Source: Rheum nobile (taxonomy: Eukaryota; Streptophyta; Magnoliopsida; Caryophyllales; Polygonaceae). From it: DNA of 64,000 nt. Positions 11,324 to 22,622 of the stretch are shown here, piece after piece; within the stretch, counting starts at the first letter, position 1, and every line of letters starts with the position of its first letter. A program made the translations under genes and the position numbers. The stretch is taken from contig WOAB01000040.1 of NCBI GenBank assembly GCA_027886185.1, positions 9,796,001 to 9,860,000 on the forward strand, read 5' to 3'. The notes under the pieces were generated by a model. That model was not told the origin of the DNA. It was given only the letters and a program-made list of their open reading frames with translations, and did not search any database.

Positions 11324-12517
11324 GACGATCCTTATCTCTAGAGACACTGTGTCGATCAGGTAATCCGTCGATGTGTTCCGGATAACGAGGTATAATCTGT
11401 CCTTAGCTTTTGTCATTCTGAAGCATGTGGGGGTCATTTTGGTGCGAATAAGACTGCTAGAAAAGTATTAGATGCAGGTTTCTATTAGCCCCACATTTTT
11501 AGGGATGCCTTTGCGTTTTGCAAAGTTTGTGATAGATGTCAGAGGATGGGGAATATTTCTAGGAGGAATGAGATGCCTCAGTCTTCTTTGATTTTTTGTG
11601 AGGTCTTTGATGTGTGGGGTATTGATTTTATGGGACCCTTTCCTAGTTCTTATGGGAACCTATATATTTTGCTTGCGGTGGACTACGTTTCCAAGTGGGT
11701 GGAAGCGAAGGCCACCAAGACTGATGATTCTAAAGTTGTGGCAGGTTTCTTGAAAGAGAACATTTTTTCCAGGTTTGGGATCCCCAAGGCTTTGATTAGT
11801 GATCGGGGAACCCATTTCTGCAACAAGACCGTGACCGCCCTGCTGAAGAAATATCATGTCACACAGAAGGTTTCCACTGCCTATCATCCACAAACCAATG
11901 GGCAGGCTGAGGTGTCCAATAGAGAGATCAAGACGATTCTTGAAAAGACAGTGGCACCCAATAGGAAGGACTGGAGTTTGAGGCTGAACGATGCATTGTG
12001 GGCTTACCGCACTGCCTACAAGACTCCAATTGGGATGTCTCCTTTCCGGCTCGTATTTGGCAAAGCTTGCCATCTACCTGTGGAGCTGGAACACAAGGCA
12101 TGGTGGGCGGTGAAGAAGTGCAACATGCATATTGATGAGGTAGGAGAGTTTCGCAAGCTTCAGCTGCAAGAGTTGGAGGAGTTACGCCTTGACGCATACG
12201 ACAACGCTGTCATCTATAAGGCGAAAACCAAGGCATGGCATGACAAGAATATCTTGCGAAAGGACTTCCACCCCGGTGATAAAGTCCTTTTGTTTCAATC
12301 TCGCCTGAAACTCTTTTCGGGAAATCTGAGGTCGAAGTGGATAGGACCATATATTATCGCAGAGGTCTACCCACATGGCGCCGTTGACCTAATCGAGCCG
12401 ACAACCCAGAAGACATTCAAGGTCAATGGTCAAAGGTTAAAACCTTACCATGAGGGTTTTCCCACTGAGGCGATTGATGAGATGGCTCTAGAGGAGCCAA
12501 GTGCTGAAAATGAATAG
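11324..12517 (+). pseudogene. Integrase segment of element 1
   Basis: This is the last part of the same frame. An HHCC zinc-binding region (His at about 11414 and 11435, CKVCDRC at about 11519-11539) is followed by the catalytic core: WGIDFMGP, then SDRGTHF, then GQAE. Exactly 35 residues separate the second Asp from the Glu, the expected DD35E spacing. The C-terminal domain follows to the stop at 12515-12517. Premature stops at 11321, 11339, 11393 and 11486 lie in or just before the zinc domain. Each is one transition away from Trp or Gln. From 11489 the frame is open. Integrase would insert the cDNA into nuclear DNA; this copy cannot be made without readthrough. Confidence 0.88.
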
Positions 12518-12559
12518 ACGAGAGTCTACGTCGAGCCAATGACGTGAACCAAGGCGCTG

Positions 12560-12577
12560 CTCGGGAGGCAACCCGAG
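12560..12577 (+). other. Conserved post-pol hairpin
   Basis: CTCGGG-AGGCAA-CCCGAG forms a perfect 6-bp stem with a 6-base loop about 40 bp after the integrase stop. The identical hairpin is at 43523-43540 in element 2, where RT-RH-IN is deleted, although the sequence around it has diverged. This suggests an RNA-level signal. Confidence 0.6.
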
Positions 12578-12676
12578 GTATTGCTTTCTTTCCTTTTCTT
12601 TTGTCTTTTCATCTTTCAGAGCTTAGTTAGGTAGTGCTTTCTTTCTTTTCGATTTCGCCTGCGAACTAACTTGCAG
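12578..12676 (+). other. Intron-like segment before the 3' ORF
   Basis: A GTATTG donor-like start directly follows the hairpin. A T/C-rich run then leads to TTGCAG at 12676, an acceptor-like end. Element 2 has the same arrangement (43541-43658, GTATGA...CTGCAG). Splicing is known to express downstream ORFs in some plant gypsy elements. Whether the donor used is this one or one far upstream cannot be told. Confidence 0.35.
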
Positions 12677-12713
12677 GTTCGAAGAATAAGACGAATGGAG
12701 TTCTTGGAGGCCC

Positions 12714-13323
12714 ACCGCACCCGGCGGCCACATTACCGCACCCGCGGCAAGCCCCCTGTAGCACCGTAAAAAAAAAAAAAATATTTGGGCCCCGGCCGGT
12801 ACTACCTCCTTCCTCTCCTTCTCTAACCTAACCCCTCTCCCTCACCTCTCTTCCTCACAATCCCCCTCACGACCCTCCCTTTGCCTCCTCTCAACCCAAA
12901 ATTCCCCCACACCCCAAACACCCACCAAATCCACACCTTTCTCGTCCAAATCTCGCCATTGCCTCCACATACCCGTAATCTCGCAGCAAATCCAACCTTT
13001 CTCACCAAAAACCCCATCTCCAAACCATACCTTCAACCCCAAAACCATAACACCGCACCCCCCAAGATCCACCGCACCCGCGACGGATCTGAACCACCCA
13101 AGCCAAATCAACCCTCCCCAAGCCGAGACCCAACCCCTAGACCCAACCCCGGCTCGTGGAAGGCGAAGGAAATTCAAGGAAGCCATTTTCGCTCGCTCAA
13201 AAAATTGCCCAGACGCACCGCACCCGGCGGCATCTCTCTCACCGCACCCGCGGCGAGACTACCAGTGCCTGTTTTCTGTTATTTGGCCGCACCCGGCGCC
13301 GCCCTCACCGCACCCGCGGCAGA
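12714..13323. repeat. Type A GC-rich modules in the leader of the 3' ORF
   Basis: One paired module is at 12714-12751 and a cluster lies at 13053-13323 (including CCGCACCCGGCGGCATC..., CCGCACCCGGCGCCG... and CCGCACCCGCGG). Between them is a C-rich leader with weak reading frames on both strands. I do not consider these frames genes. Confidence 0.75.
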
Positions 13324-13397
13324 CCCCCAGCAGCTTTTCCGTCTTCGTTTCGTGAGTCCTCCTTTGCCTCTTGCTCTCTACATCGTTAATTCATAGC

Positions 13398-14663
13398 ATG
13401 TCGAGATCGAGGAGAGTCGGGATGACCGATACAGAGAAGGAGAAATTGGTGATTGTCAATAAGCGGGCTGTGGTCCCGACTAAGTTCCTGGATAGGGGAA
13501 CTCTTGAGGCTCTAGGGCTACTCGATTGCACGCAGATGTGTCTGGAGAAGATGGGCCTGGGGGGTTTTGTTGATGTGTCTGCCCCCACATTCGAGACTCT
13601 GTCGAGGCCTTTCATCTCCACGTTTAGACTCACCATGGATGGTGAGAATCTTGTCTCGATCGCATTCAAGTATAAGGGGAAAGAGTACTCGGTAGACGCT
13701 GAGCAGGCGAGGGCTGCTATCGGGGTAACTAGGCCCCCCACTGATGAGTGGATGAAGGGAACGAGCAAGGCCGCTCTGGTTGACTTCTGGGTGGGAGCCA
13801 CTGGGCAGACATACCACGTGGGTGACGAATACAGTAACAAGTTTACTCACCCATGTCTGCGACTGCTCCATAAGTTGATTATGGGGACGCTACTGGGACA
13901 CAAGGAGGACAACAAGGTCCCCCTGAAGGACCTCCACTGGCTATACTGTGCCTTGCCCCAGGCTACATTTGTCCCGGACTGGCTGAATCTCATCCTCGAG
14001 GCCCTCCGGAGGATCCGCCAGGGAGAGAGGCGGGACATTGTTCAGGGTGGTTTGATCACCCGTATTGCTGAGACAGCCCTCCAGGTGGAGGATAGCGAAG
14101 AGCCCATCATCTCGCACGTGTTCGACGTCACCCGACTGAGGGCGAATCACATGTTGTGGGTGACGAGGAAGCAGACATTCTGGTGCTCCTACTCTGACAG
14201 GAGCCACCTCATGTTCCTCCCGAGAGAGATCCCATACAGCTCCACATACAGAGGGTGGTACATGCATCCCGACCCCACCCCAACTCCATTGGGGACGGTT
14301 GCGGCAGATTTTGTGGACGAGGGGGCCAAGCCTCGACAGAGGAGGAGAGCTGCTGGTAGCTCGAGCCAGGCCCCTGCTGCGGCTGAGGATGAGGAGATGG
14401 ACGCTGCTGGCCCGGATGCCCCACCTATGGACCCATGGCAGGATATGATGTATCGCCAGATGGAGGCGATGAGTCTGCAGCAGCAGACTTGGCAGCAGGG
14501 CTTTGACAGCCGTTTTGACGGGTTCCAGAGCCAGGCCTTCTAGCGGTTGGACAGGCAGGACGAGAGGTTGGAGCAGATGGATGAGCGGCTCCAGAGGATA
14601 GGGGAGCAGCAGACACAGTATTTCGGCCAGTACCCTTGGCCGCAGGGCCCACCACCGCAGTGA
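13398..14663 (+). pseudogene. 3' ORF of element 1 (Athila ORF1 / plant transposon protein type)
   Basis: This ORF of about 420 codons starts with MSRSRR and occupies the envelope position between pol and the 3' LTR. The middle (about residues 60-270) resembles the putative plant transposon protein or Athila ORF1-type domain, with conserved Trp-rich and LHKLIMGTLLGHK-like stretches. The C-terminus is Gln-rich and predicted coiled coil. I see no signal peptide or membrane anchor, so an envelope role is not supported. A TAG at 14541-14543 interrupts it just before the coiled coil, again explainable as CAG to TAG; the frame then runs to TGA 14661-14663. The start was chosen because the domain follows it, and because the upstream frame is module-rich leader. 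Function is unknown. Confidence 0.65.
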
Positions 14664-14903
14664 GTTTACCTTCTTTTCCCCCCTTTATTATGATTGTCTT
14701 CTATTTACACATTGAGGACAATGCGCACTTCAAGCATGGGGGAGGGAGTAGATTCATTACTTATCGTTATGTACAGTTTCAGTTTTCACTCTGTGTGTTT
14801 TTGTATAGTTTTCGGATTCTGCATTGCATTCTTTTTTCTAAAAAAAAAAAAAAAAAAAACGAAAAAGCCAAAAAGATGAGAAAAGGCAGAGAAAATCCTG
14901 GGA

Positions 14904-15057
14904 TGAGTTGAAAACCCGAAAGGGCAACTCAGGTAATAAGCAGGTGACCCGGACCAGTGCTAGACTGGGGTAATATGAGGTCAAGAGTGACGTGAGCTTA
15001 TGTGAGCACATCTATGAAAAAAATATGAGTGGCTTGGTGAAAACCCGAAAGGGCGCC
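14904..15057 (+). other. Paired GNRA-loop hairpins in the 3' UTR of element 1
   Basis: Two hairpins share the core CCC-GAAA-GGG with a four-A bulge on the 5' side. The first (14904-14931) has an outer stem TGAGTTG/CAACTCA. The second (15036-15057) has an outer stem GGTG/CGCC. Equivalents lie at 44307-44334 and 44431-44452 in element 2. GAAA is a GNRA tetraloop. A role in RNA packaging, dimerisation or expression is inference. Confidence 0.55.
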
Positions 15058-15424
15058 TTGGCAAAATGAGCGAAAAAGAAGAAGAATGATTTTAGGATTT
15101 CTCTTTATTCTTGGCGAGGCGTCATAAGAAGAGGAGTCAAAGAAGGATTGTCGGGTAGGTCACTCTGGGAGGCATAAGGAGTCATAGATGGAGGCTAGGA
15201 TTAGAGGTCACTCACACTATTGGATGTCCGGGTTAAGCTTGGGAGAAGTACTCTGCTTGCCCCCAGGTTTGTTGATGATGAGGATGTGTTGTAGATGAGA
15301 TTGGCGCCAGGAGTTTGGCATGGGTTAGGTGACTCTTAGTTGGAGGATATGCTTCCTGAGACCTTGGGTGCTGCATTGGAAGAGTAGACTCTTTATTAGT
15401 TTACTCGAGGATGAGCAAAGGTCT

Positions 15425-15439
15425 AAGCATGGGGGAATT
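15425..15439 (+). other. Polypurine tract of element 1
   Basis: AAGCATGGGGGAATT directly precedes the 3' LTR and is the expected plus-strand primer site. An earlier similar AGCATGGGGGAGGG lies near 14735, about 700 bp upstream. Confidence 0.8.
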
Positions 15440-16827
15440 TGATAAGCACTACTTTATAGGGCTTAAGTAAGAGTCTTTAGAGGGTTTATTGGTGCCATTC
15501 GGGTAGATCTAGGCACATTCATGTGAAAGGCGTTTGGAGGCTAAGTTTAGTGTTTATGGAGGTGTTTGAGTGATTTTGGATATCTAGGAGACACCGAAGA
15601 AGGAAGCCACCAAGGAAAGACGCCAAAGGAGTGAAGAGACGAGTTGAGGAGCGGTGCGAGAGATCGCAAGGAAGAGCCATAGACGAGGAGACGTTCTGGA
15701 GCCTTGCCGCACCCGCACCGAAGGCCACCGCCGCCAGCGGTGGAAGGAGCAGAAAGAAGACAAGCTACTGGATAATGGCCGCACCCAGTGCCAGCCTCAC
15801 CGCACTCGCGGCGAGATCGTCAGAGAACTGGAGTTTCTGTTAAATGGCCGCACCCGGCGGTGGAACCACCGCACCCGCGGTGGAGACGCGCTGAAAGTCT
15901 TTTACGAGTTTTTATTTCTCGTTTTATTTTATTTCCGAGACTTTGTTTCCAAGTTTGTTATTTTCTTTTCTTTATTTCCTTAGTATTTAAGTTAGGTTTA
16001 AGACTCTTTTAGAGGGGAATCTATTCTCTAACCCTAGTTGCCACCTTTCTACGTTTTTCTCACAAACCCTAATGGAGAACTAAACCTCCATTGTTGCACT
16101 TGACAGTTTGAAGCCAGCAATTGATTGGTTGTGAGTTTTCTACTCTTGTTCGTTTTCCTATCTAGTTGGATTAATTCTCTTGCGCTTGATTGATTATTGG
16201 TTTATGTTGATTTATCTAGATTGATCACCTAGGTTTATTGATATCTTCCTAATTGCTAGGACTTGTGATTCCGGGTTCGGATTGCATATCTAGTAGCGAA
16301 CACAATTGTGAGTATAGGGGATCCGAGCGCATAATTGTGAGAGAGAGTTAATTGCATGCTTATAGTAACGGGTTGTTTCTATTGCATGTGTCTTGTTAAT
16401 CCTTGGTTGAATGCTATTGCTTTATTGAGTTCTAAAGATTTTCGGATTTGATTTAGTAATAAGTACTATTAGGGCTGGTAGAACTAATAGTTATCTAAGA
16501 TCGGGATAAGAACAACTATAGGAAAGTTGAGAACTTGAGATTGATAGAATTTCATGATCGACCTATCTATTGTTGTGTGGATCTCTGTTGAGTGTGGCGC
16601 TTTTTCCCTTATTATTTACAACCATTATTTGCGGACTGTTTATTTGCTTTCTTATTGCTTGTTACGAAACACAAACAAACCCCCCCCCCCTAGTTCCTAG
16701 TTGGTAATAACGAATTGCACAAATTGATAACCTGACTCTCTGTGGGATCGACCATGTCTTGCTTACTATACTACTTAGTAGGTATTTTGGGATTTATTTG
16801 ATAGGCATCACGACTTTAGCCCTGTCA
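15440..16827 (+). repeat. 3' LTR of element 1
   Basis: The LTR is 1,388 bp and collinear with the 5' LTR, with about 20-25 differences by eye. Its type A modules lie at 15706-15883. It ends CCTGTCA and is followed by the target duplication CCCAC at 16828-16832. Confidence 0.9.
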
Positions 16828-16832
16828 CCCAC

Positions 16833-18945
16833 GAAGTGATGAAGGAATCTTTTTGGGCTATGCAAAAGCAAGTAAGGCTTACAAGGTCTACAACAAGAAC
16901 ACTCGTAAAATTGAGGAAAGCATCCACGTTATCTTCGATGAGAACTCTAAAGGTGCAAGTAGCGAGTTGGAGATATCATTCCCTGTTGACACTTACCCAA
17001 AAATGCAGAGAGAGAATTCTGATGATGAAGAAGATGGCTCTCTTCCCCGAAGAAATCCAAGTGGTGGGAACAATGAGGCTAATGCCGATAGTCATCATTC
17101 TACTCCTCAAAGGACTCCCAGTCCAGTTGTTCCCACTAGCGACACTGATGATCCCAATAGCTCAGCATAAGTTGCGGACGTTCCCTCCACATCTACTGAT
17201 GATTCAACTGTTGCGGATCTCAACAATACTAAGACAGTTTCCACTGTTCCTCTTGGAACTTCTGGTGGTGACAACGTTGATGATTCTGTGAGTAATGTTG
17301 AAGGAACTATCCCAAATGAAGATGTTTCATTGCCCTCATTTTCAGCGAATGCTTTTGAGACTCAACCTACTGATCCCTCCGTTGTTGTGTCAAAGAGTGT
17401 TCAAGTGCAAAAGTATCACCCCATCGACAACCTTATCAGTCCCTTTGGTGAAAGAGGTTTGTGCTCTAAACTCAATTTTTTATGTGCCTTCCACGCATTT
17501 ATTTCTCTTGTAGAGCCCAATTCTATCAAGGAAGCATTGAAGGAACCTGACTGGATCATAGCTATGCAATAAGAGCTACATCAATTTGAAATGAACAAAG
17601 TTTGGCGCCTCGTTCCTCTGCCCCGCAACAAACATGCCATTGGCACTCGCTGGGTGTTTAGGAACAAGCTGGATGATTCAAGTGTGATCATAAGGAACAA
17701 GGCAAGGTTGGTTGCTCAAGGATACAATCAACAAGAGGAGATAGACTATGATGAGACTTATGCTCCAGTGGCTCGCATTGAAGCTATTCGTCTTCTCATT
17801 GCCTATGCTGCACACAAAGGATTCACATTATACCAAATGGACGTCAAGACTGCATTCTTGAACAGATATCTTCAGGAGGAAGTATATATATGTGAAGCAA
17901 CCCCTAGGTTTTAAAGATGCCAATTGTCCCTCTTATGTGTATGCATTAAATAAGGCTCTGTATGGTCTTAAGCAAGCCCCCCGCGCTTGGTATGATAGAC
18001 TTGCACATTTCCTTCTTTCCAATGGATATAAGTGAGGAACAATTGACAAGACACTGTTCCTTTTGGAACAAAATGGTGAGACTCTGGTCGTTCAAGTTTA
18101 TGTTGATGATATTATTTTTGGTTCTACTAACCCTGCTCTTGTAGACAAGTTCAAAAATCTTATGAGTAGTGAGTTTGAGATGAGTATGATTGGGGAATTG
18201 TCATTTTTCCTCAGATTACAAGTCACACAGACAAAGGAAGGAATGAAGATCCATCAACAAAAGTATATCAAGGAGTTGTTGAAGAAATATGGTATGGATT
18301 CTGCAAAACCCATTGTCACTCCTATTTCTCCTAACACTCGTTTAGATGCAGACTTGAATGGAACAACAGTTGATCCTACAATGTATAGAGAAATGATCGG
18401 TTCCCTCCTCTATCTCACGACAAGCAGGCCGGATATCCTTTTTAGTGTTTGTCTTTGTGCTAGATTCTAATCCAACCCTAAAGACTCTCACTTGAAGGAA
18501 GCAAAGCGAATCTTTCGATACCTCAAAGGAATGAATCATCTATGTCTATGGTATCCCAAGAACTGTGACTTCAACTGAGTTGGAATCACCGACGTTGACT
18601 TTGCTGGGCACGTAGTCGATCGAAAGAGCACCTCTGGAATGGCATAGTTCCTTGGTCCCTGTCTTGTCTCATGGGGTTCCAAGAAGCAAAACTCTATGGC
18701 CCTTTCCACTGCCGAAGTTGAGTATGTTGCCACAACAAGTTGTTGTGCTCATGTATTGTGGTTAAAGCAACAACTGGAGGACTTTGGTATGTATCTTGGC
18801 ATTGTTCCTATCATGTGTGATAATACTAGTGCTATTAACATTTCAAAAAATTCAGTTCATCATTCACGTACTAAGCACATTGACATTCATCATCATTTTT
18901 TCGTGAGAATGTTGATATTGGTCTCATTAGAATGGAACATTGCAT
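16833..18945 (+). pseudogene. Copia integrase end, reverse transcriptase and RNase H relic
   Basis: Sequence resumes the Sirevirus-like polyprotein after the nested element. The integrase C-terminus is EGIFLGYAKASKAYKVYN at about 16844. A variable Ser/Asp-rich linker follows, then a copia RT with [41 protein letters not shown] near 18100 and SRPDILFSV. RNase H ends the frame (STAEVEYVA, HSRTKHIDI). Stops at 17168, 17570, 18032, 18468 and 18646 interrupt it. Most are one C-to-T change from a sense codon, and a 4-bp TA-type slippage near 17884-17892 shifts the frame. It is dead. Confidence 0.85.
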
Positions 18946-19924
18946 GACTGAAAATCAAGTGACTAATATTTTCACCAAAGCACTAGACAAAGGTCCATTC
19001 GAGCATCTTCAGATGCTCCTTGGCATGATCTCTCTAAATTGAGGAATTCCCTGTCCACTATTCCCTCAATGCTTGGCTAAATTGATCACAATCTTCATGA
19101 AGTTTCATGCTTAACTACTTTTCTTTGATCTTGCTCTTTCATGATTTTTGCTTATGTTAGGATTACTTAGTCTTATGGATCTTACAACTTTGTGTTTTGA
19201 TTTTTGTTGAAATACTTAATTGCTTGATGACATCTTACTTGAGACCCAAAAAGACCAATTTGATGACTGATCCCTCATTACAAGCCCAAATGATAATCGG
19301 TTGTAAAGCTTACCTTAGCCTTGATTCAGGTAACGTTCCCTATGATCCTTCTTTGTTAAACTTTTTACTGGGAATAATTATCTGAGTTGTTTTGTTCCTT
19401 ACCATATGTTTGGATATACTATATTTTGTGTGAACCCAACTTGAAATATCCAGACAAGCCTCGCTATACTCTCATGGTCTCACGGGAACGAAGATTGTTG
19501 CTCAGATTAAGGGGGAACGATGTGTGGAACGTTGGCACTTGAATCAGTGGTTGGAATTTATGTGGTTGTAGGAGAACGCTGGAAGCGGCTAGTTTTAGGA
19601 TTTGACTGCTATGTGTGTAGGAACGGCCGACGCTGTAAACAAAGTAAAAAAGGTGAAAAGTGTCCTTATAGAGGAGAGAGAAAAGAGTGCGTGTGATAGA
19701 TTTTGGTAGGTCGGTTATGATTTGTTTGGAAATATATTATTTACTGAAGATCTTTACATTTTCTATAAATACCTACCTTAATCCCTCACAATCCCTCACC
19801 GCCATATTATTCTCCCAATATTTACTGCTCTCAATCTCTGCCAAAACCTCTCTCTCTCTCTCTTTCTCTCTCTCCGTCGTTACCCTAATTTCGTTACCTC
19901 ACCTCATTACTGTCCAAAGTTTTA
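18946..19924 (+). other. Spacer between copia pol and the 3' ORF, with a purine tract
   Basis: This interval codes for nothing recognisable beyond the last RNase H codons. It contains AAGGGGGAACGATG near 19509, a first polypurine-like tract. A CT-rich leader (19848-19880) comes just before the next ORF, as expected for the 5' leader of a separately expressed ORF. Confidence 0.45.
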
Positions 19925-21302
19925 ATGGCCTCTCCAAGCCAATTGTCCCCTAAGGTGACCGATGACATGATCGATGCTGAGATTGATGCGATGGTGTTTT
20001 CTCTTCAAAAGAAGAAGGTTGCCTGCAACACCCCTGCCAAATCCCTCGTGCCCGCCTCTGTACTGGAAATTGCTCAAGCCTTGGTGGAACAGGCTGGCGA
20101 TCCCTCTGCTTTGACATCTAGTCCAGTGGCAAAATCTCCATCGCCATTAATGAAAGCTCAGGATCTTGCTCCCTTTGGTGACACCTCAACCAAAGAGCAG
20201 AAAACGTAAGGCTGTTGATCTCTCTCTCGCTGCTAAGAAAGAAGAGGGTGATGACAACGATGATGTTTATTGTTTGGGAACTAGGCATGCCTCTATTGAG
20301 CATTCGACTCCATCCAAGTCGGGTGGTGACGAGACCGTTCCCAGGCCTCTCAAAGGTCGTCTGCACTCCGCTACAAAATCAGAGAAGAAGAAAGCCAAGT
20401 TGGAAATTTCAGTCTCTGAGACGATTCACGACTTCTCTGAGGGTAAACGCATTCTCCCTCCTCTTCTTATTAAGGAAAGCTTCTTCACTGAGCACAAGGG
20501 GGAAGAGATACTGGATCTCCTCCGTTTCCAAGGTTGGGAACGGATATGTTCTATAAGGGCGAATGTGAACGAAGTTCAAGTGCGCGAGTTCTACCATTAC
20601 TATCATCTCTCCAAGGCCGATGCCATGCCAGGGTCCTCAAAAATTGATTGGGAAGATATTTGATTCACGCCAAAGGTACTCTCCACTTTCATGTCTGTTC
20701 CTTTGGGTGGGTTTTATGAAGTTTAGTTTGAGAAGAAGTCTAGTGAGTACAATGATGAGAAGCTGACCTATATGGAACTGTTGTTTGGTTCCACTGCTGG
20801 GGAACTGCATACTGAGAGGTTGACGCTTGCTCAGAGGGTGGCGTTTCACATCACCTCTAGGGCCATTGTGCCACGTCAAGAAAAATGCACCACTCTCACA
20901 CTCTGTGACCTGTTTCTGCTTGATCGCTTCATGAGAAGGGAGAAAATTGATCTTCTCAGGGTAATTCTATGTCACATGGATAGGTGCAAAGCCAAGTCCC
21001 ATTCCTTAGCCTATCATGGATTGGTGAAGATGTTGTTGCTTCACGATGAGCTTTACAGAGAAGATAATGAAGTGTCAGTAGGCGGTAAGTTGGATGCCTC
21101 CTGTGTGAAGAAGATGAAATTCAAGGGTGACTCCAAGGGAACGGGGACTGGTACTGCGAAGAAGCCTGCTGGCGAAGGAACGTCCCGGGAAAGCTCATTA
21201 CAGCACCAAATCCTTAATGAGCTCAAACAGCTGAACCTCACGATGAAACTGCTTCTGGATCATTTTTTGAACAAGGAGGAGGAAGCTGATGAAGAGCCCT
21301 GA
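19925..21302 (+). pseudogene. Envelope-position ORF of the Sirevirus-like element
   Basis: An ORF starts with MASPSQLSPKVTDDM at 19925. After a one-base frame change near 20200 it continues to 21302. It has a Lys/Arg-rich stretch (SRKRKAVDL), then a region resembling the putative plant transposon protein domain (LLRFQGWERI..., VNEVQVREFYHYY, later LTLAQRVAFHI and LFLLDRFM). It ends in an acidic, probably coiled-coil tail. Stops at 20661 (TGA) and about 20728 (TAG) fit C-to-T changes. Sireviruses carry an ORF here, often called envelope-like. I see no signal peptide or transmembrane segment. Function is unknown. Confidence 0.6.
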
Positions 21303-21518
21303 GACATGAGTGTTCCCTGTTACTATCCAACCCGTCTTTCCCTATGTTCTTCATTTTTCTACATTTTCATGTCTTTTGCATAGTTCTCTCTTATCTTTTG
21401 ACTTTGCTTGTTTTGTTCCCTTAGCTATGTAATGCTTTCCTGTTTAATGAAAGAATTGCCTTATCTTGATTTGATAATTAGTATTGAACTGCATGCTTGT
21501 ACTGTGATCTTTTGATGA

Positions 21519-21759
21519 TGACAAAAGGGGGAAGTGTGGGAAATGTGAGATGAACTCAAGGAAGAGTTCATAACAGAAGCTAGTGCTAATGAGAATCTTA
21601 ATGCAACTTGAAGGTAAATCTTTATATGTACTTTCTGAGGGGGAACTTTGTCAATTGTTAAAAATTAGATTATGCTTGACTACATGTGATTGACTTCTTA
21701 CTTGACTGTTTTGAACGTGCACATTTTGAATGGGTTTGTCATCCCCAAAAAGGGGGAAT
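21519..21759 (+). other. Multiple polypurine tracts before the Sirevirus-like 3' LTR
   Basis: ACAAAAGGGGGAAGTG (about 21521), TGAGGGGGAACTT (about 21636) and CCAAAAAGGGGGAATT (21744-21759) lie in tandem. The last abuts the LTR. The phrase GATGATGACAAAAGGGGG is typical of Sireviruses. Clustered polypurine tracts are a published hallmark of the group. Confidence 0.7.
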
Positions 21760-22622
21760 TGTTGGAACGATGATATTCCCTCTAGTTTTGATGATGATAA
21801 ATCCCATTACACTTGATGGTTTTATTGTGACTGTGAGTTTTAGAAACAATTCGAAAGACAAGGAATGATGAAAACCATGTGAAGAATCAAAACAGGATAT
21901 CCAAGGAACAGGGAAGTCAACAATGGAACAACGCGCCTGCGCAAACTCATAAGTTTAGACGCGCCTTGATGAGAAGGAAAATACAAGGGAATAGCGCCAA
22001 AGAACGATGAGACGCACAAACTGTTAGCCTTGCCGAATCTTCTAATTTTGGAAAGAGATCTTCGGAAACGTCTTGGGCCGTAAGGAACAAGTTTGTTGAA
22101 GATTTAGTTATTAGAAAAGATTGTAAAAAGATTGTTTAGGAATACTTTATTTGATTTCCTTAAGTGAAACTAGGGTAAATCAATAGAGTATTTTAAAGAG
22201 TATAAATATGAGAATAAGTTACCATCATTGGACAAACACGCAACGCAGCATTTCCAGAGTTAGAGCATTTGGAGAAGAAGAAGGAAGGGAAGAAACACTT
22301 GCAAGTACGAAGCTTTGGTAAGTTGAGTACTTGATAGGGTTTTGGATGTCTAAGGTGTTGTTAGGAACATTACACGTAGAAGTCTAGATATCTAGGAGTA
22401 AACTAGATTGAGATAAGACTTGCTCGATTGTAATTCCAGTATTAATAACACAAGTAGACATTTGAAATCCTACTAGGGTAAAACCTAGGGGTAGAGGTTT
22501 TTCTTAGTCAACTAGTTGGTTGATTCAGTTTTCCTCTCTAAGGAACGTTGTTACTGTTACTCTATTATCTGTTACTATATTCCGTTATCCAAGGAATAAT
22601 TCTACTGTTCCTTGTACTAACA
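21760..22622 (+). repeat. 3' LTR of the Sirevirus-like element
   Basis: It begins TGTTGGAACG directly after the purine tract and probably ends CTAACA at 22622, giving an 863-bp LTR. The right end is chosen only by the TG...CA rule; no target duplication supports it. From 22623 to 23256 I see no gene, only AT-rich sequence with repeated TAACTGCCA-like words. Confidence 0.6.

Larger units (their letters stand above)
5238..16827 (+). mobile_element. Complete Athila-like Ty3/gypsy retrotransposon (element 1)
   Basis: This 11.6-kb element has two LTRs starting TGATAAGCAC and ending CCTGTCA, flanked by a perfect 5-bp target duplication CCCAC (5233-5237 and 16828-16832). The PBS matches a tRNA-Asp 3' end, as in the Athila lineage. 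Gag, protease, RT, RNase H and integrase lie in one frame (6704-12517), broken by seven stop codons but no frameshift. An extra ORF follows at 13398-14663. By eye the LTRs differ at about 20-25 of about 1,387 positions, which suggests a fairly recent insertion into the older Sirevirus-like element. Confidence 0.92.
4286..22622 (+). mobile_element. Decayed Sirevirus-like Ty1/copia retrotransposon
   Basis: This element is recognised from a partial 5' LTR (4286-4826), copia integrase, RT and RNase H relics, an extra ORF after pol, several purine tracts of the type AAAAGGGGGAA before the 3' LTR, and a 3' LTR starting TGTTGGAACG. Multiple polypurine tracts and an envelope-position ORF are known Sirevirus traits. 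The R-U5 end of the 5' LTR, the PBS, gag, protease and the N-terminal half of integrase are missing through one deletion near 4826. The Athila-like element at 5238-16827 is inserted inside its integrase region. No matching target duplication is seen at the outer ends, so those boundaries are approximate. Confidence 0.75.

Noticed and set aside
12823..13396. Pro-rich plus-strand and Gly/Trp-rich minus-strand frames
   Set aside because: The region is a C-rich leader with GC modules. Lack of stops reflects base composition, and no domain is visible.
13398..14663. True viral envelope gene
   Set aside because: The position fits, but there is no signal peptide, transmembrane helix or furin-like site.
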